Shown here piece by piece: positions 22,730 to 34,859 of a DNA stretch of 64,000 nucleotides. Position numbers and translations under genes: made by a program. How positions within the stretch are numbered: the stretch's first letter is position 1; every line of letters begins with the position of its first letter. Below the pieces are notes generated by a model that did not search any database, was not told where the DNA came from, and worked only from the letters and a program-made list of their open reading frames with translations. The stretch is taken from assembly GCA_036971475.1 (NCBI GenBank), contig JBAIZL010000006.1, positions 11,972,705-12,036,704 of the forward strand, written 5' to 3'. Source of the stretch: Prosapia bicincta (taxonomy: Eukaryota; Arthropoda; Insecta; Hemiptera; Cercopidae).

Positions 22730-23080
22730 ACATTTAATATAAATGAAGTACGATAGCATCTGTGTTGAAACCGCTGCTATAGCACTTAAACTAAAACATA
22801 CAATCAGCTGTCCTACGAAGCTTAATGCTATCACTTATTTTAATCCAAATGGGACGAAATAACTGCACCCCCTTTAGTGAGACGTTTATTTCTCCATAAA
22901 ACTAAAATTATTCATTATCAAATGTAACTATTGAATTATTATTTTTAAAAATAACTGTATTTACATCATGCATCATCAACTGCAAGTTTGAAATAATGTG
23001 TTTGGAATTGAGTAGATTAATTAGAAATATTTTATTGACGATTGAATATGTGAACAAGATTAAGAAATATATATAGGGAG
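22730..23080. repeat. Dispersed repeat family, copy 2
   Basis: It carries the same blocks in the same order ('caatcagctgtcctac', 'tgctatcacttatttta', 'aatgggacgaaata') and continues with 'attttattgacgattg' and 'gtgaacaagat', which also occur after the third copy at 42.4 kb. Confidence 0.65.
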
Positions 23081-24056
23081 TATTTGTACTTAAATAGTTT
23101 AGTAATATAAAATACGATCAGTTACTAAACAGTTGAATATATATGAGCGTAAATTAAATATTATGTTGCTCTTTAGATATGGGTTTCATATTTATCTCTC
23201 TATTTGGGATTTCGTTGTTAAACAAAGTACTCATATTTGCTATTTCTTAAGCCTAAACTCTCTTCTATCGTAATCCCTGCAACAGTCAACTTTTCCTAAA
23301 AGTACAGGTGAATCAGCACGTGTTTACTTTGCCTCCTAATACTACTTAGCATATCCAGCTTTCTCCTATTATTCGCCATTACTACATCTATTTTTACCTA
23401 ACTGACTCAAATTTTCGTTTGTGTCTTGGTAGTGGCTAGATACTTGGTGCAGTTCGATAGTCCTAAATTTCAAAGGTGTTGTTCGGTTGTCTATAAAGGC
23501 TTTTATTTTTTTCTATTCTTTGATGTATTTGAAATAATTAATCAAAATAAATCAATATGAGAACTTGTGCTATTTTTTTTTTTTAACCTGTAAGGTACTA
23601 CAATACCTAGCGTATATCTTTACATCTATTTATTCCCAATATCTTTTTACAAAACTGACGTAATAAGTATATCAACAAAACGGAAAGGAATTCTCAAGTG
23701 ATCAAAAGATTCAGTTCAACATTGAGCCACAACGTTTCTAAAATACTGGGAGCAGTATATTGAGTCAGTTAGTAGCAATTACACGTAACTGTAAAATTCG
23801 CTTTTTAATGAGACTACACGTAAAATTAATGAAATCTGATACCGTTCTTGGTTTATGGTTTGAAGTTAGCTAAGTGCTTAAAATCAGCCATTATATCGCC
23901 GACTGATGTAATAAAGCCCGGCCTTATCATAAAGCTGTAGTTGGCAACCCTGTTTTCGCTTACATCTACCGATACAGATGCAGACGAACCCTAAAAGATT
24001 ATTCGATGCCCGCTTATAATATTATTCATGTATAATTAGGGTATATATTGGTTTTG

Positions 24057-24058
<2 letters not shown>

Positions 24059-24116
<58 letters not shown>

Positions 24117-24253
24117 TATGGTGATATGTTTTCTTGTATATATAGTTAATAAATTTAAAATATTTCAAACACAAGAATACTTTTAATGAATATATTTAAT
24201 GAATAAATATATTCATTAAAAGTATTCTTGTGTTTGAAATATTTTAAATTTAT

Positions 24254-24311
<58 letters not shown>
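24059..24311. repeat. Foldback repeat flanked on both sides by (TA)n
   Basis: Long TA runs (24059-24112 and 24257-24310) bracket a near-perfect palindrome at about 24150-24256, whose arms contain 'caaacacaagaatactttt' and its inverse. A leader 'tatgttttcttgtatat' precedes the left arm. The same leader, 'acaagaata' arms and TA flanks recur at about 54.7-55.0 kb and 57.9-58.2 kb. Confidence 0.8.
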
Positions 24312-24314
<3 letters not shown>

Positions 24315-24667
24315 TCTGTTAAATGATGTTAACGTTAGCTACTATCTAAACTATATTTACGTGAGCTCCAATTATTAACTAAAAACAATTGTTATCACTA
24401 ATTTTTAAAATGTTTTTACTTCGACAGTGATTATGTTTTGAAATACGTCACTCTAAAATGGTTCTGTAACCTGTAAAATTAGCACTTTACATAAAATTGA
24501 ATGGAAAACCTCTTTTAATAAAAATCATTCTACGAAGCCTTACAGTGTTATTGCTATATAGAAGTAATATACGATAACAATTTCATGTACTCTTACAAAT
24601 TGTTTTAAAACCTTTTCTTAAAAGAACATCGATTCTTAATGTATTTAATATCAAGTACCTTATAGTT

Positions 24668-24668
24668 T

Positions 24669-24700
<32 letters not shown>

Positions 24701-24722
24701 GTATATATATATCTAAACACAC

Positions 24723-24780
<58 letters not shown>
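24668..24780. repeat. (CA)n and (TA)n microsatellites
   Basis: A CA run (about 24670-24695) and a long TA run (24726-24780) are separated by a short spacer. Confidence 0.95.
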
Positions 24781-24784
<4 letters not shown>

Positions 24785-24789
24785 CCGCT

Positions 24790-25040
24790 ATCAATATGGC
24801 AGCATTTCATTTTGCAACCATATGGCAGCCACTTGAAAGAGTGGAGTATAAATGTTTTTCGTCGTGGATAATTTATTTCTAATAAACATGATACTACTCC
24901 ATGTACTTTAATTTTATAAAATCTTAAAAATACAAAATTGACTGAAGTACTATCAATACGGCAGCATTTCATTTAGGCATCAATATGGCAGCCAGTGTAT
25001 ATTTTCGTTCAGTCTAATAACAATATGGCAGCCGGTGTGT
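24790..25040. repeat. Short dispersed 'atcaatatggcagc' repeats
   Basis: Variants of 'caatatggcagc' occur near 24792, 24821, 24955, 24981 and 25021, twice followed by 'atttcattt'. A related 'gctgcca' cluster is found at 34.4-34.8 kb. They produce a spurious minus-strand frame at 24724-24972. Confidence 0.55.
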
Positions 25041-25264
25041 ATATTATTCCCACGCTACTAACGATACGAGAACCAACAGTGTTGCCACTATGTTGCTACT
25101 ATCTGACTAGTCAAATGTTTAGACTCTAAGACACGTGTGTGTAATCACGGTAAAAACACAAACATTAGTATGGCCCTTCTTCATTTCAGCTGGCCAATTA
25201 TTTACTCAACTCACATAAGTCTTAGTTGTTAGTTTTCATAAACGTGTACAACTATCAAAAGCTG

Positions 25265-26740
25265 ACGGGAATACAAGTGTGTGCCTCTACAGGAGTAGCA
25301 AAGGATCAATTAGGGTAAAATATCGGAACAAAAAAAAAAGCTAGGAAATAATCAATTGGGATGTTTTTAAGGATGCTGAGTCCACTACTGTGAACAAAAT
25401 TAAACGGGGATGAACGGGCGGGGCTCTATAGGAGTTATAAAGGAGGATTTTGACTTGGGGTCAAAATGACAAAAGGCAAAAAAAAACTAGAAAATGATCA
25501 GTCGGAGGGTTTTAATGGTGCTGAGTCTTTTACCGTTATCGAACGTAATGGGGATTCACAGGTGATCCTCTATGGGAGTAGCAAATGATGAATTGGAGTA
25601 TAAATGTGATAAGGCAAAACAAAGCTAGAATATGATCAATCGTAGTGTTTTGGAGGTAGCTGAGTCCAATACCGTCTTCCATATTAATCGGGAATGCACG
25701 GATGTGGCTCTACGGGAGTAGAAAAGGGGTAGAATTGTGGTACAATTGTCAGAAGGCAAAAGAACAATTGAAAATGATCATTCGGGTGGGTTTTAATGGT
25801 ACTGAGTCTTTCACCGTTATCGAACGTCAATGGGGATACGCGGGTGACCCTCTATGGGAGTAGCAAATGATGAAATAGAGTATAAATAATTGTGACATGG
25901 CAAAACAAAGCTAGAATATGATAAATCGTATTGTTTTGGAGGGTTCTGAGTAGAATACCGCCTTCAATATTATAATGGGATGCACGGGTGTGGCTCTACG
26001 GGAGTAGAAAGGGATGAATTGGGGTAAAATTTTCAGAAGGCAAAAAAACAATGGAAAATGATCACTCAGGTGTTTTAAAGGTGCGAGTCTTTTACCGTTA
26101 TCAAAAGCCAATGGGGATACATGGGTGATCCTCTATGGGAGTAGCAAATGATGAATTGGAGTATAAATCTGAAAAGGCAAGACAAAGCTAGAGTATGATC
26201 AAACGTAGTGTTTTTTAGATTGGTGAGTCCAATACCGTCTTCCATATTAATCGGGAATGCACTGGTGTGGCTTTAAGGGAGTAGCAAAGGGGTAAATTAG
26301 GGTAAAATTGTCAGAAGGGAAAAAAACAATTGAAAATGATCATTCGGGTGGGCTTTAATGGTGCTGAGTCGTTTACCATAATCGAACGTCAATGAGGATA
26401 CACGGGTGACCCTCTATGAGAGTAGCAAATGATGAATTGGGGGTATAATTGTGAGAAGGCAAAAAAAAACTAGAAAATGATCAATCGTAGTGTTTTGGAG
26501 GGTGCTGAGTCCAATACTGTCTACATTATTAAACAGGGATGCTCGGGTGTTGCTCTACGAGAGTAGGAAATTGCTAATTTGTGGTAAAATTGTCAGAAGG
26601 CAAAAAAAAAAAAAATATATAATGATCACTCGGGGAGTTTTAATGGTCCTGAGCCTTTTACCGTTATCGATCGTCAATGGGGATATACGGGTGATCCTCT
26701 ATGGGAGTAGCAAATGATGAATTGGAGTATAGACCTAATT
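25265..26740 (+). repeat. Satellite array A: ~141-bp monomers in alternating pairs
   Basis: The block 'gggagtagnaaa' recurs about every 141 bp (25292, 25430, 25573, 25711, 25855, 25999, 26137, 26277, 26420, 26562, 26702). Two monomer types alternate: one has 'gttatcgaacgtcaatgggg', the other 'gtcttccatattaatcggg'. The higher-order period is therefore about 280 bp. The array is related, in opposite orientation, to the one at 32.4-34.4 kb. Confidence 0.9.
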
Positions 26741-26816
26741 GTGAGAAGAGAAGGTAAAATAGAGGTAGAATATTATGACTTGTAAAGTGAAACATTCAAC
26801 CAAATAAGATTTTATT

Positions 26817-27116
26817 TTGGTATTTTTATCCTTTGGAGGGAATGAACTAGCTGAAGTAAACAGATACTATCATGAAGTAACTATAATGGTCCCTGTCACA
26901 AGATTAAAACTGATAAAACTGAATGATGTGGTCATCCTTTCAGAGATCGAAAACAAACATTACACAAACACGTACATGACGGGTTTATCCCAGGCGCTAC
27001 TTGGTCACGTGTTACAATTCGACATTTATACCGCCATTTCTCCCTCTAATTTCAACATACAACCACACGGGACGTCTCTTTACAATCTGTTTCGTTTCAG
27101 CTACAATAGTACATAG
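26817..27116 (+). CDS. Unrecognised 99-codon frame
   Basis: An uninterrupted frame immediately right of satellite array A. The first codon is TTG, and the first ATG would be at 26871 (in 'atcATGaag'), shortening it. Composition is more protein-like than neighbouring frames ('HEVTIMVPVTRLKLIKLNDV'), but no domain is recognised. It may be part of a decayed transposon or chance. Confidence 0.2.
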   Translation: MVFLSFGGNELAEVNRYYHEVTIMVPVTRLKLIKLNDVVILSEIENKHYTNTYMTGLSQALLGHVLQFDIYTAISPSNFNIQPHGTSLYNLFRFSYNST

Positions 27117-30100
27117 TTGTCTTAAGTTGTCTTAGAAATTGTCACACTGATTGTTAAAATTCTATTATTCGTTATTTTTAATAAGAATTAACGAAATGAA
27201 ACTTAACAAATTTATTGTTTGTAATAAAAACAAATATCCACAAATAAATTTAAACCCTCAATTTAATTCATTTCTTTATTTAGGCTAGTACACACGCCAC
27301 TGTCTTATAAAAGATATTACTCTCTTTGACGTATGTTTTGATAAAAAAAGGAGGCCCTTGCTAAACCTATGCCTTACGGGTCGCGTTCTTCGTGTCATTC
27401 TTCCAGGTCATTGGAAAAAATTAAAATTAATAAATCCACCTATTTTAATCCTTGCTATTTAAAAATTTTCCCGCCCCATTGAAGGTGTTCAGTGCTCTGT
27501 CGAATATTAGGAATAGTTCTCCAGGGAAAAAATACAGGAGTGCAAGTAGACGATTGTTTTGTGAATCAGCAGGTTAGGTGTAGACCGGTATCCATCGATT
27601 CTCTAGATTGGTTAAATGTTTTCAAAACCCTCAACAGATCTGCAACTAAATGAACGGTTTCATCTTTAACAATATTCAATCTAGATTTCCAGGCGTGCAC
27701 TGCACGGGATAAAGGCCAAGTACGAATTCAACTTTTTTCTTCTGAATTTCTCATTTAATTATCAGTGTTAGAGTTACTACACTAACTTCTCTTATATTAT
27801 TAAGTTTACGAAAGTACATTTATTCTCATTTAATTTATTTTATCTCATTGAGCTTTCTGCCACAATTTTTAAATTCTATTTCTTTCGTGTTACAATCTTT
27901 TAAGAGTTTTTGCAGTTTAAGAACGATTTTGCAGAATGTTTAGACTAATACATCGAATTTTTTTCAACATTTCTTCTTCAGTGTATTAAAAATAATGAAA
28001 ATTTCAATTTTAAGTTTTTACTGCTTGTAAAAAAATATTAAAGGATAAGTAAAGGGTTGGCATAAAGTTTATTTACAGTAAGTTTTAAAAGTTAGGCCTA
28101 TAGTAGAAAAACAACAAATATTGTATCACCTTTACCTCAGGTAGGTAACCAGAAAAATCTAACTATATTGTACATTGTAAATAAAAGAAGGCTTTTATTT
28201 GGTCGAATCTCATCTAATGTTAATTTCTTGTTCACGTAGGCCCATCGAATACGTCCATATTTTATAGGTTCAAACGAGCACAAATTACCATTTTCGGGTA
28301 AAAAAATTAAACATTGAAATAATAGTATTTCTGTACTTACGACAGCCAAATGTAACCAAAAAACTGTTTTATTTTTCTGTGAGCATATGCTTTATAAGGT
28401 TGCATATAGTATTCTAACAAGTAGTAAAATTTTCACGAAGATGTGACATTTTAGTGCCAATACCAATCAGTATTCTTCTTTAATTCTTTCTTTAATCGCA
28501 TATCTACAATTTGATTTATTATTATTATTATGGCGAACAAAATTACAAATATTTTGGCGAATATAGCTGAGGAACCCGTCTTCAAAAACTAGCTGTAAAA
28601 TAGCGTTATGCAGAGTGACCGAATGAAATTAGTCACTAAGATGGTATTTCTTGTTAAAAAAAACAAGACGTAAATGATAATGACTGTTTTGTAGATTTTT
28701 TTCACTTTAAAAAATATCTCCGTTCTTCGGTCGACATGTTACATACATTTTTATAGTTAGTATCAGAATGATTTTAGTTCGTTCGGCTGTGTCTGATCTC
28801 AAGACAAAGTCTGCTAATACTCAATCACTTCTCAAAACTGTCTCCTTTGTTATATATTTTACGAATCCTATCACTAGCAATACCAGTTAATAAATAACTC
28901 CTAATTACAAACTTAATATTTCAATTTGAATATTCTCTATTCTTCGTTGATAGAAAATTACTTCAGTTAAGCAACCCTAACCAAGTGCTTATAAAACGTT
29001 TTGTAGTCAATCTTTAGACGTTGATAATCATAAATATTTACTACCGATGATCACGGTAATTTCTCACTATACTTCAGATTTACTGATATTTTACTGATAA
29101 TCTCGTTTTATTTTTATGGTAGGCGAACAAAAAGACTATCTACGATCAAAACATTGGGCGTCCTGATAAAGTTTACAACGGGCATCGGCTATTTTCTAGC
29201 TATAATTGCCGATACTTAGTATGGTATTCATATCGTATAGTATCCTTGCAAGCAAGATTCAGTACAGTGGTCTTGGAGAGCCAAGCAACATTAATTTATG
29301 TATGTACTGTAATCAATAAAGTTCTACATAGCCTACGTATTTTGTGCATTCTTAATTATAGTATTAGGGTTCATTAGAACTCCTGTTTTTTTTCTAGTGT
29401 ACAGGAAGCTATTTCCGTGTAATCCAAGTTTTCGGTAATCCGACGGTGTCTCGGTGCCATCTACCTCGAATTATCCATGCACTACTGTATTTGTTTCCGT
29501 ACCAATGATCACCATACTTGAACCAGTTTTTCATGCAACTCTAAAGTGAGTGAAAATCCCATAGATATTAAAGTTACTCTTGGGACTAGAATATCGAGGA
29601 TAAACATAATAGATTTATTACATTGCTTTCTGAAAACGTTTTGATTCCTTGCTACACTGCAATACACATTGGGAAGAACTATATCCTTACATATAATCTT
29701 CAGAGATGTAGAAATAAAGAATTTTAAATATTTACCACCAATATTTATTTATTTATATTGCTTCAACCGCCTGAACTGCTCTCTAGTTTAATTGGCTTAT
29801 TAACACCTATGATACATGTATCCTTAAATAAGTACTTAAAATGTTTTGCCCTTATGCTCATAGAATGTGTGTATATATCCACGTGTTCTTTCTTATCTAC
29901 ATTAATTATATCTTTCAAACTATTTTTGAGTATTTGGATGAAAAAAATATATATAATGTTATTATTGATAAAAATGATGTTGTATGGCCTATAAATAACG
30001 CTAGCTCTTTAATACCTTGGTCATTCATTTGGAAAAGTTGAGATATTGTTGCCAAGTGTTTCATTAGAGTCCTCCATGTAAGTACTTCAGGAATTTGTAA

Positions 30101-32390
30101 ACATGCTATTTTAGGACATACAGCTGTGGATTCGCGACCTTATCTTGGAGGGAACTATGCTATGTATTTACAGACACAATTTTGATATGAAAACATAAAC
30201 AGCCGACACTCCGAAAGCCATTATGACGCGTTTGTTTACTTGTTGACCAAACTTATCTTAATGTTCCGGTCAATGCATCTCGTTCTTTTCCCTTGGTGCT
30301 CTTAGATACTATAGGATGGATAAAGTATTTATTTTTTAACTTAACTTGCTTTTCAAACTAATTGTCATAGCATCTCTATCAGATTTTAAGAATCTAAAAG
30401 TGACTATTATTTGCTGTATATTCTTACAATTTCGTAACATTGCAAACATGGTAACACTAGTCTGCAACACATGTATTAACAGATGTAACACTTAATATGG
30501 CCTACTCCATATATATTTACTAAAGGTTAATACCTAATGTTCAATAAACATATTAATAAAATAAATATAGACTACCAGCGGCTAAAGTCGAGTATAGAAA
30601 CAAAATTTTCCGTCTTTATACGACCATTTTGACGTTGGGAAGATACCATAAATTATTTACGTTTACGCCGTATGTAAATTAGAGAAAGGGATGGAAAAGA
30701 TAGAATGCAATAAGTCCGTTTTTCGGGCCTTCGTCCACGAGAGTACTTGTCGAGTGCGAGCCTTTATCTTTGTTTGGCTTGGACCTATGTTTGTTTACAC
30801 CAGACAGCCTGATATCGTAATATAAACTGACAACACTCTCACAGATGTCATTTAGGTTCTTGTATACAATACAGAGATTAACGAAAGATGATTCAGTATT
30901 TATTAACCTTCAACTACCGTCCTGCAATTTCTGTCACATTATTACTGCCGATTACATCAGAGGCACGAAATGTCTAAGTGTGACTTATTGTGTGGTTTAA
31001 CAATTTATCTTGCATTTACTTTATAAAAATTGTTTTTGAATATTCTGATTGCAATGTGACTAGTAGGGTAAACGTAGTTTTATGAGATCAGTTATATTTT
31101 ATTTACTAATTGAAAACTGTAGTAAATAAAAAATACAGATTTTAGCGCAGTTTAGCTAAAAAGACTTATAATCGCACGATAATTAACATACACTAATTAT
31201 TTCTTGTTCACTGATTGTACACACTTAACTTTATATACAAGATAACATTTGACACATTATAAGCTTTATTTATGGAAACTGGCATTACAAATAATAACTC
31301 AATTTTGACAGCAGTATTTACACAGCGGCTCAGAACATTCTAGACATATTGGCTGTACAAAGACAGCTTACAAATTGTTACTAGTCTTTCTAGTTTTTGT
31401 TGCTGGACAAATTCTACATTGTTTATAACAGTTTATCTATACAAATAGAGAAATTTGTAAATTTCTGGAGGTTGCAGTTTTTCGAAATCATTTTCATCGT
31501 CTGATGCACTTCGTTGAGATTCGGTATCCATTATCTTTTGCTCAATTACTTCTTCACTCTTTTGCACAATTCCCCTATTCTCTTTGATGCCTTATAAAAG
31601 TTGGTCATTAGATACAACACCTGAATCACTGTCTTCTTCGGATAACCCGTTGCTGATGCTCAGGCACGATGACGGCAGTTAAAGATTAAGCTTGGAATTT
31701 ATAGATATTGGCATAATAGGTTTTCTGGATATATAAGCTGATAAAGATAAGTCGATGAAATGATGTGAGTCAAAAATGTCCCTTTTTTGTCGTTTATTCT
31801 AAGTTGTATAAAGGTTGAACAAATATAAGGTCTACTTATTTATAGTTTTTTTTAATTTACGGTTATAGTAGAAGTTTTACATTAACTGATGGCTGAAAAG
31901 TCATTCCGCTGCCGTCGCTAACGATACCATCCTTTTTAAGAGAACAAAAGAAAATAACACGAAAAGAGAAGAAAATTAATTACCCGACGAAGAATGAGAA
32001 AACAAACATAAATGTTTAGATATTCTAAGTAAAAATGGAAAGAAAATATATGACAATTAGGTAGACATAATACATTTTTAAAAAAATTAAATAAATACAT
32101 AATTTTTAAAAAAATATCAATTTGGGACAAACAGTTATCTTTTCAAGTTGAATCGTTCAAGCACACAGTCTTTAAAATGCTTAAAGCACATGGACAGGCT
32201 GCATTGAAACACTGATCCAAGTTATAAAGATTACTTTGACAGACGTGACGTAAACAAACGTACTAGAACTGCTATCGGTGTGACGCCTGTTTATATTTTC
32301 ATATCACAAACATTTCTGTAAATAGATGTAGCATAACTTCTGTCCAAGGCAAGGTCACGAGCCCGACTCTTTCTGTTGGTTATGTTGCAT
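27117..32390. other. AT-rich gene-free stretch between the two satellite arrays
   Basis: No supportable gene. The reverse strand of about 31440-31690 reads as an acidic Ser/Glu/Asp-rich peptide ('QRSASDDENDFEKLQPPEIY') with one internal stop. It could be a fragment of a transposase or host exon. The other short frames are unremarkable. Confidence 0.5.
29395..29495. mobile_element. Possible pogo/Tigger-like transposon end
   Basis: The segment contains 'gtgtaatccaagttttcggt' and 'aatccgacggtgtctcggtg', and ends 'gaattatccatgcactactgta'-like. Tigger/pogo-type inverted ends in animals are recognisable by such 'cggataatccgan' phrases near a CAGT tip. Only one end is visible and no transposase frame is found. 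Confidence 0.3.
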
Positions 32391-32439
32391 AGTTGGAAAC
32401 ATGCCAATTTTGGGATATTTATTGTTAATGGGATATATT

Positions 32440-34370
32440 ACCCCAAATCACCCCTTGGTAAGGGGTATTACATGCCCGGCGAATTTTCATGACGTAGGAC
32501 TAGGAGCTTCGAAAATCTTCGAATGCCCATGTTTGGGCAATATTTTAGATTCTGTCTAGTTTTACCTAAATTCACCCACAGCGACACCCGCAGTCCCATC
32601 TCGGATTGCGCATGGTCAACTTCGGTGCTAGGATTAGACTCAGCATTATTAAAAACCCCGAGTGATGATTTTATAACGATCCCTTGGCCTCTGACCTTTT
32701 TACCCCAATCATCCCTTTGATACTCCCGTAGAGCCCACACCCGTCCATCCCTGGTCTCTTTCGATGACGGTATTGAATTCAGCATCCTCAAAAACCCCCG
32801 AGTGGTTATGTTCCAGTGATTTTTTGAAATTTGACTTTTTCACTCCAATTCACCCCTTTGGTACTCGCGTGGAACCATACTAGTGCATCCCCGGCGACTT
32901 TCGGTGACGGCATTAAATTCCGCCTTACCAAAATCCCCCGTGTGGTTATTTTCTAGTAATTTTTTGGCTTTTGACTTTTTTACTCCAAATCATCCCTTTG
33001 GTACTAACGTAGAGTCAAAACCGTCCATTCTCGGTGACTCTAAATGACGTCATTGAATTTAGCATCCTCAGAAACCCTCGAACGGTCATTTTCCCGCGAT
33101 TCTTAGGCATTTGACATTTTCACCCCAATTCATCCCTTTGACACTCGCGAGGAACCACACCAATGCATTCCCGGTGACTTTCAGTGACGGCATTGAATTC
33201 CGCCTCATCAAAATTCCCCGAGTTTTTATTTTCTAGTATTTTTTTTTACTTTTGAGATTTCTACCACAAATCATCCCTTTGGCACTCACGTAGATTCTCA
33301 TCTGTCCATCCCCGGTGACTTTCGATGGCGGCATTGAATTCAGCATCCTCAAAAACCCCCGAGTGGTTATGTTGCAGCGATTTTTTGACTTTAGACGTTT
33401 TCACCCCCAAATTCATCCCTTTGGTACTCGTGGGGAACCATACCAGTGCATCCCCGGCGACTTTCGGCGACGGCATTAAATTCCGCCTTACCTAAATCCC
33501 CCGAGTGGTTATTTTCTAGTAATTTTTTGGCTTTTGACTTTTTTACCCCAAATCATCCCTTTGGTACTAACGTAGAGTCACAACCGTCCATCCTCGGTGA
33601 CTCTAGATGACGTCATTGAATTTAGCATCCTCAGAAACCCTCGAACGGTCATTTTCCCGCGATTCTTAGGCATTTGACATTTTCACCCCAATTCATCCCT
33701 TTGGTACTCGCGTGGAACCACACCAATGCATTCCCGGTGACTTTCGGTGGCGGCATTGAATTCCGCCTCCTCAAAATTCCCCGAGTTTTTATTTTCTAGT
33801 ATTTTTTTTTTTACTTTTGAGATTTCTACCCCAAATCATCCCTTTGGCACTCACGTAGAGTCTTATCTGTCCATCCCCGGTGACTTTCGATGGCGGCATT
33901 GAATTCAGCATCCTCAAAAACCCCCGAGTGGTTATGTTGCAGCGATTTTTTGACTTAGAACGTTTTCACCCCAATTCACCCCTTTGGTATTCGTGGGGAA
34001 CCATACCAGTGCATCCCCGGCGACTTTCGGTGACGGCATTAAATTCCGCCTTACCAAAATCCCCCGAGTGGTTATTTTCTAGTAATTTTTTGACTTTTGA
34101 CTTTTTTACCCCAAATCATCCCTTTGGTACTTACGTAGAGTCACATCCGGTTCATCCCCGGTGACTCTAGATGACGCCATTGAATTTAGCATCCTCAAAA
34201 ACCCCCGAATAGTCATTATCCCGCGATTTTTGGACATCTGACATTTTTACCATAATTCAACCCTTTTTGTACATGGGTTTTGTCTCACCAGTACATCCCC
34301 GGTGACTTTCGATGACGGCATTGAATTCAGCATCCTCAAAAACCCCCGAGTGGTCAGTTTCCAGCGATTC
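32440..34370 (-). repeat. Satellite array B: same family as array A, inverted, with a 4-monomer unit
   Basis: 'catccctttggtactcncgt' recurs about every 143 bp (32711, 32860, 32994, 33145, 33280, 33418, 33561, 33705, 33840, 33980, 34125). The reverse complement matches array A: 'gggatgaattgggg' follows the 'gagtaccaaa' block, and 'ctagaaaatna' matches. Four consecutive monomers (about 563 bp) are repeated nearly identically at 32.82-33.39 and 33.39-33.96 kb, a higher-order repeat. Frames at 32468-32791, 33261-33476 and 33880-34164 are by-products. Confidence 0.9.
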
Positions 34371-34735
34371 TTTGTCCAATTCAAATATATACATTATGTA
34401 GTACGATTGATATCTATGTGGATGCCAGCAATGTTGCCAAGTTTGTGGCTGCCATAATGTTAGGGAATGTTTGAAATATACAGTAAATTTATATACAGGA
34501 GACGACTATGCTGCCCCTGGCAGAAATGTTACGAACTTGTGATATACAAATCCCGTTCACTATGCTATCAATACGACTACCGTTTGGTTATTACAAATTA
34601 TTTTTTAAAAATTCCGAACGACCATAGAACTTCCAAATACAGTTTACCACCAATAAAACACTTCTTATTACACTCATTGACATGATTTTTATTTCGATTA
34701 TTGTCAAAGGGTGTTACATTATCATGGATTACTAT

Positions 34736-34757
34736 GTGGCAGCCGTATACGGCTGCC
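34736..34757. repeat. Perfect 22-bp palindrome
   Basis: The two half-sites 'tggcagccgta' and 'tacggctgcca' are joined without a spacer. It sits in a cluster of 'gctgcca' words (34428-34775) like that at 24.8-25.0 kb. Confidence 0.85.
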
Positions 34758-34859
34758 ACAAGTACCCGGCTGCCAGTTTGAATGCAAAATGACCAATGTA
34801 TGGTCTCCGTATTGTTAGCAGGCTGTATATATATATAAACACACATTATACAAAAGGTT

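Noticed and set aside
32468..34164. Frames of 65-107 codons on both strands
   Set aside because: All are translations of the satellite monomers.
25265..34370. A CRISPR-like array
   Set aside because: The repeats are ~141-143-bp satellite monomers without unique spacers, in a eukaryotic genome.
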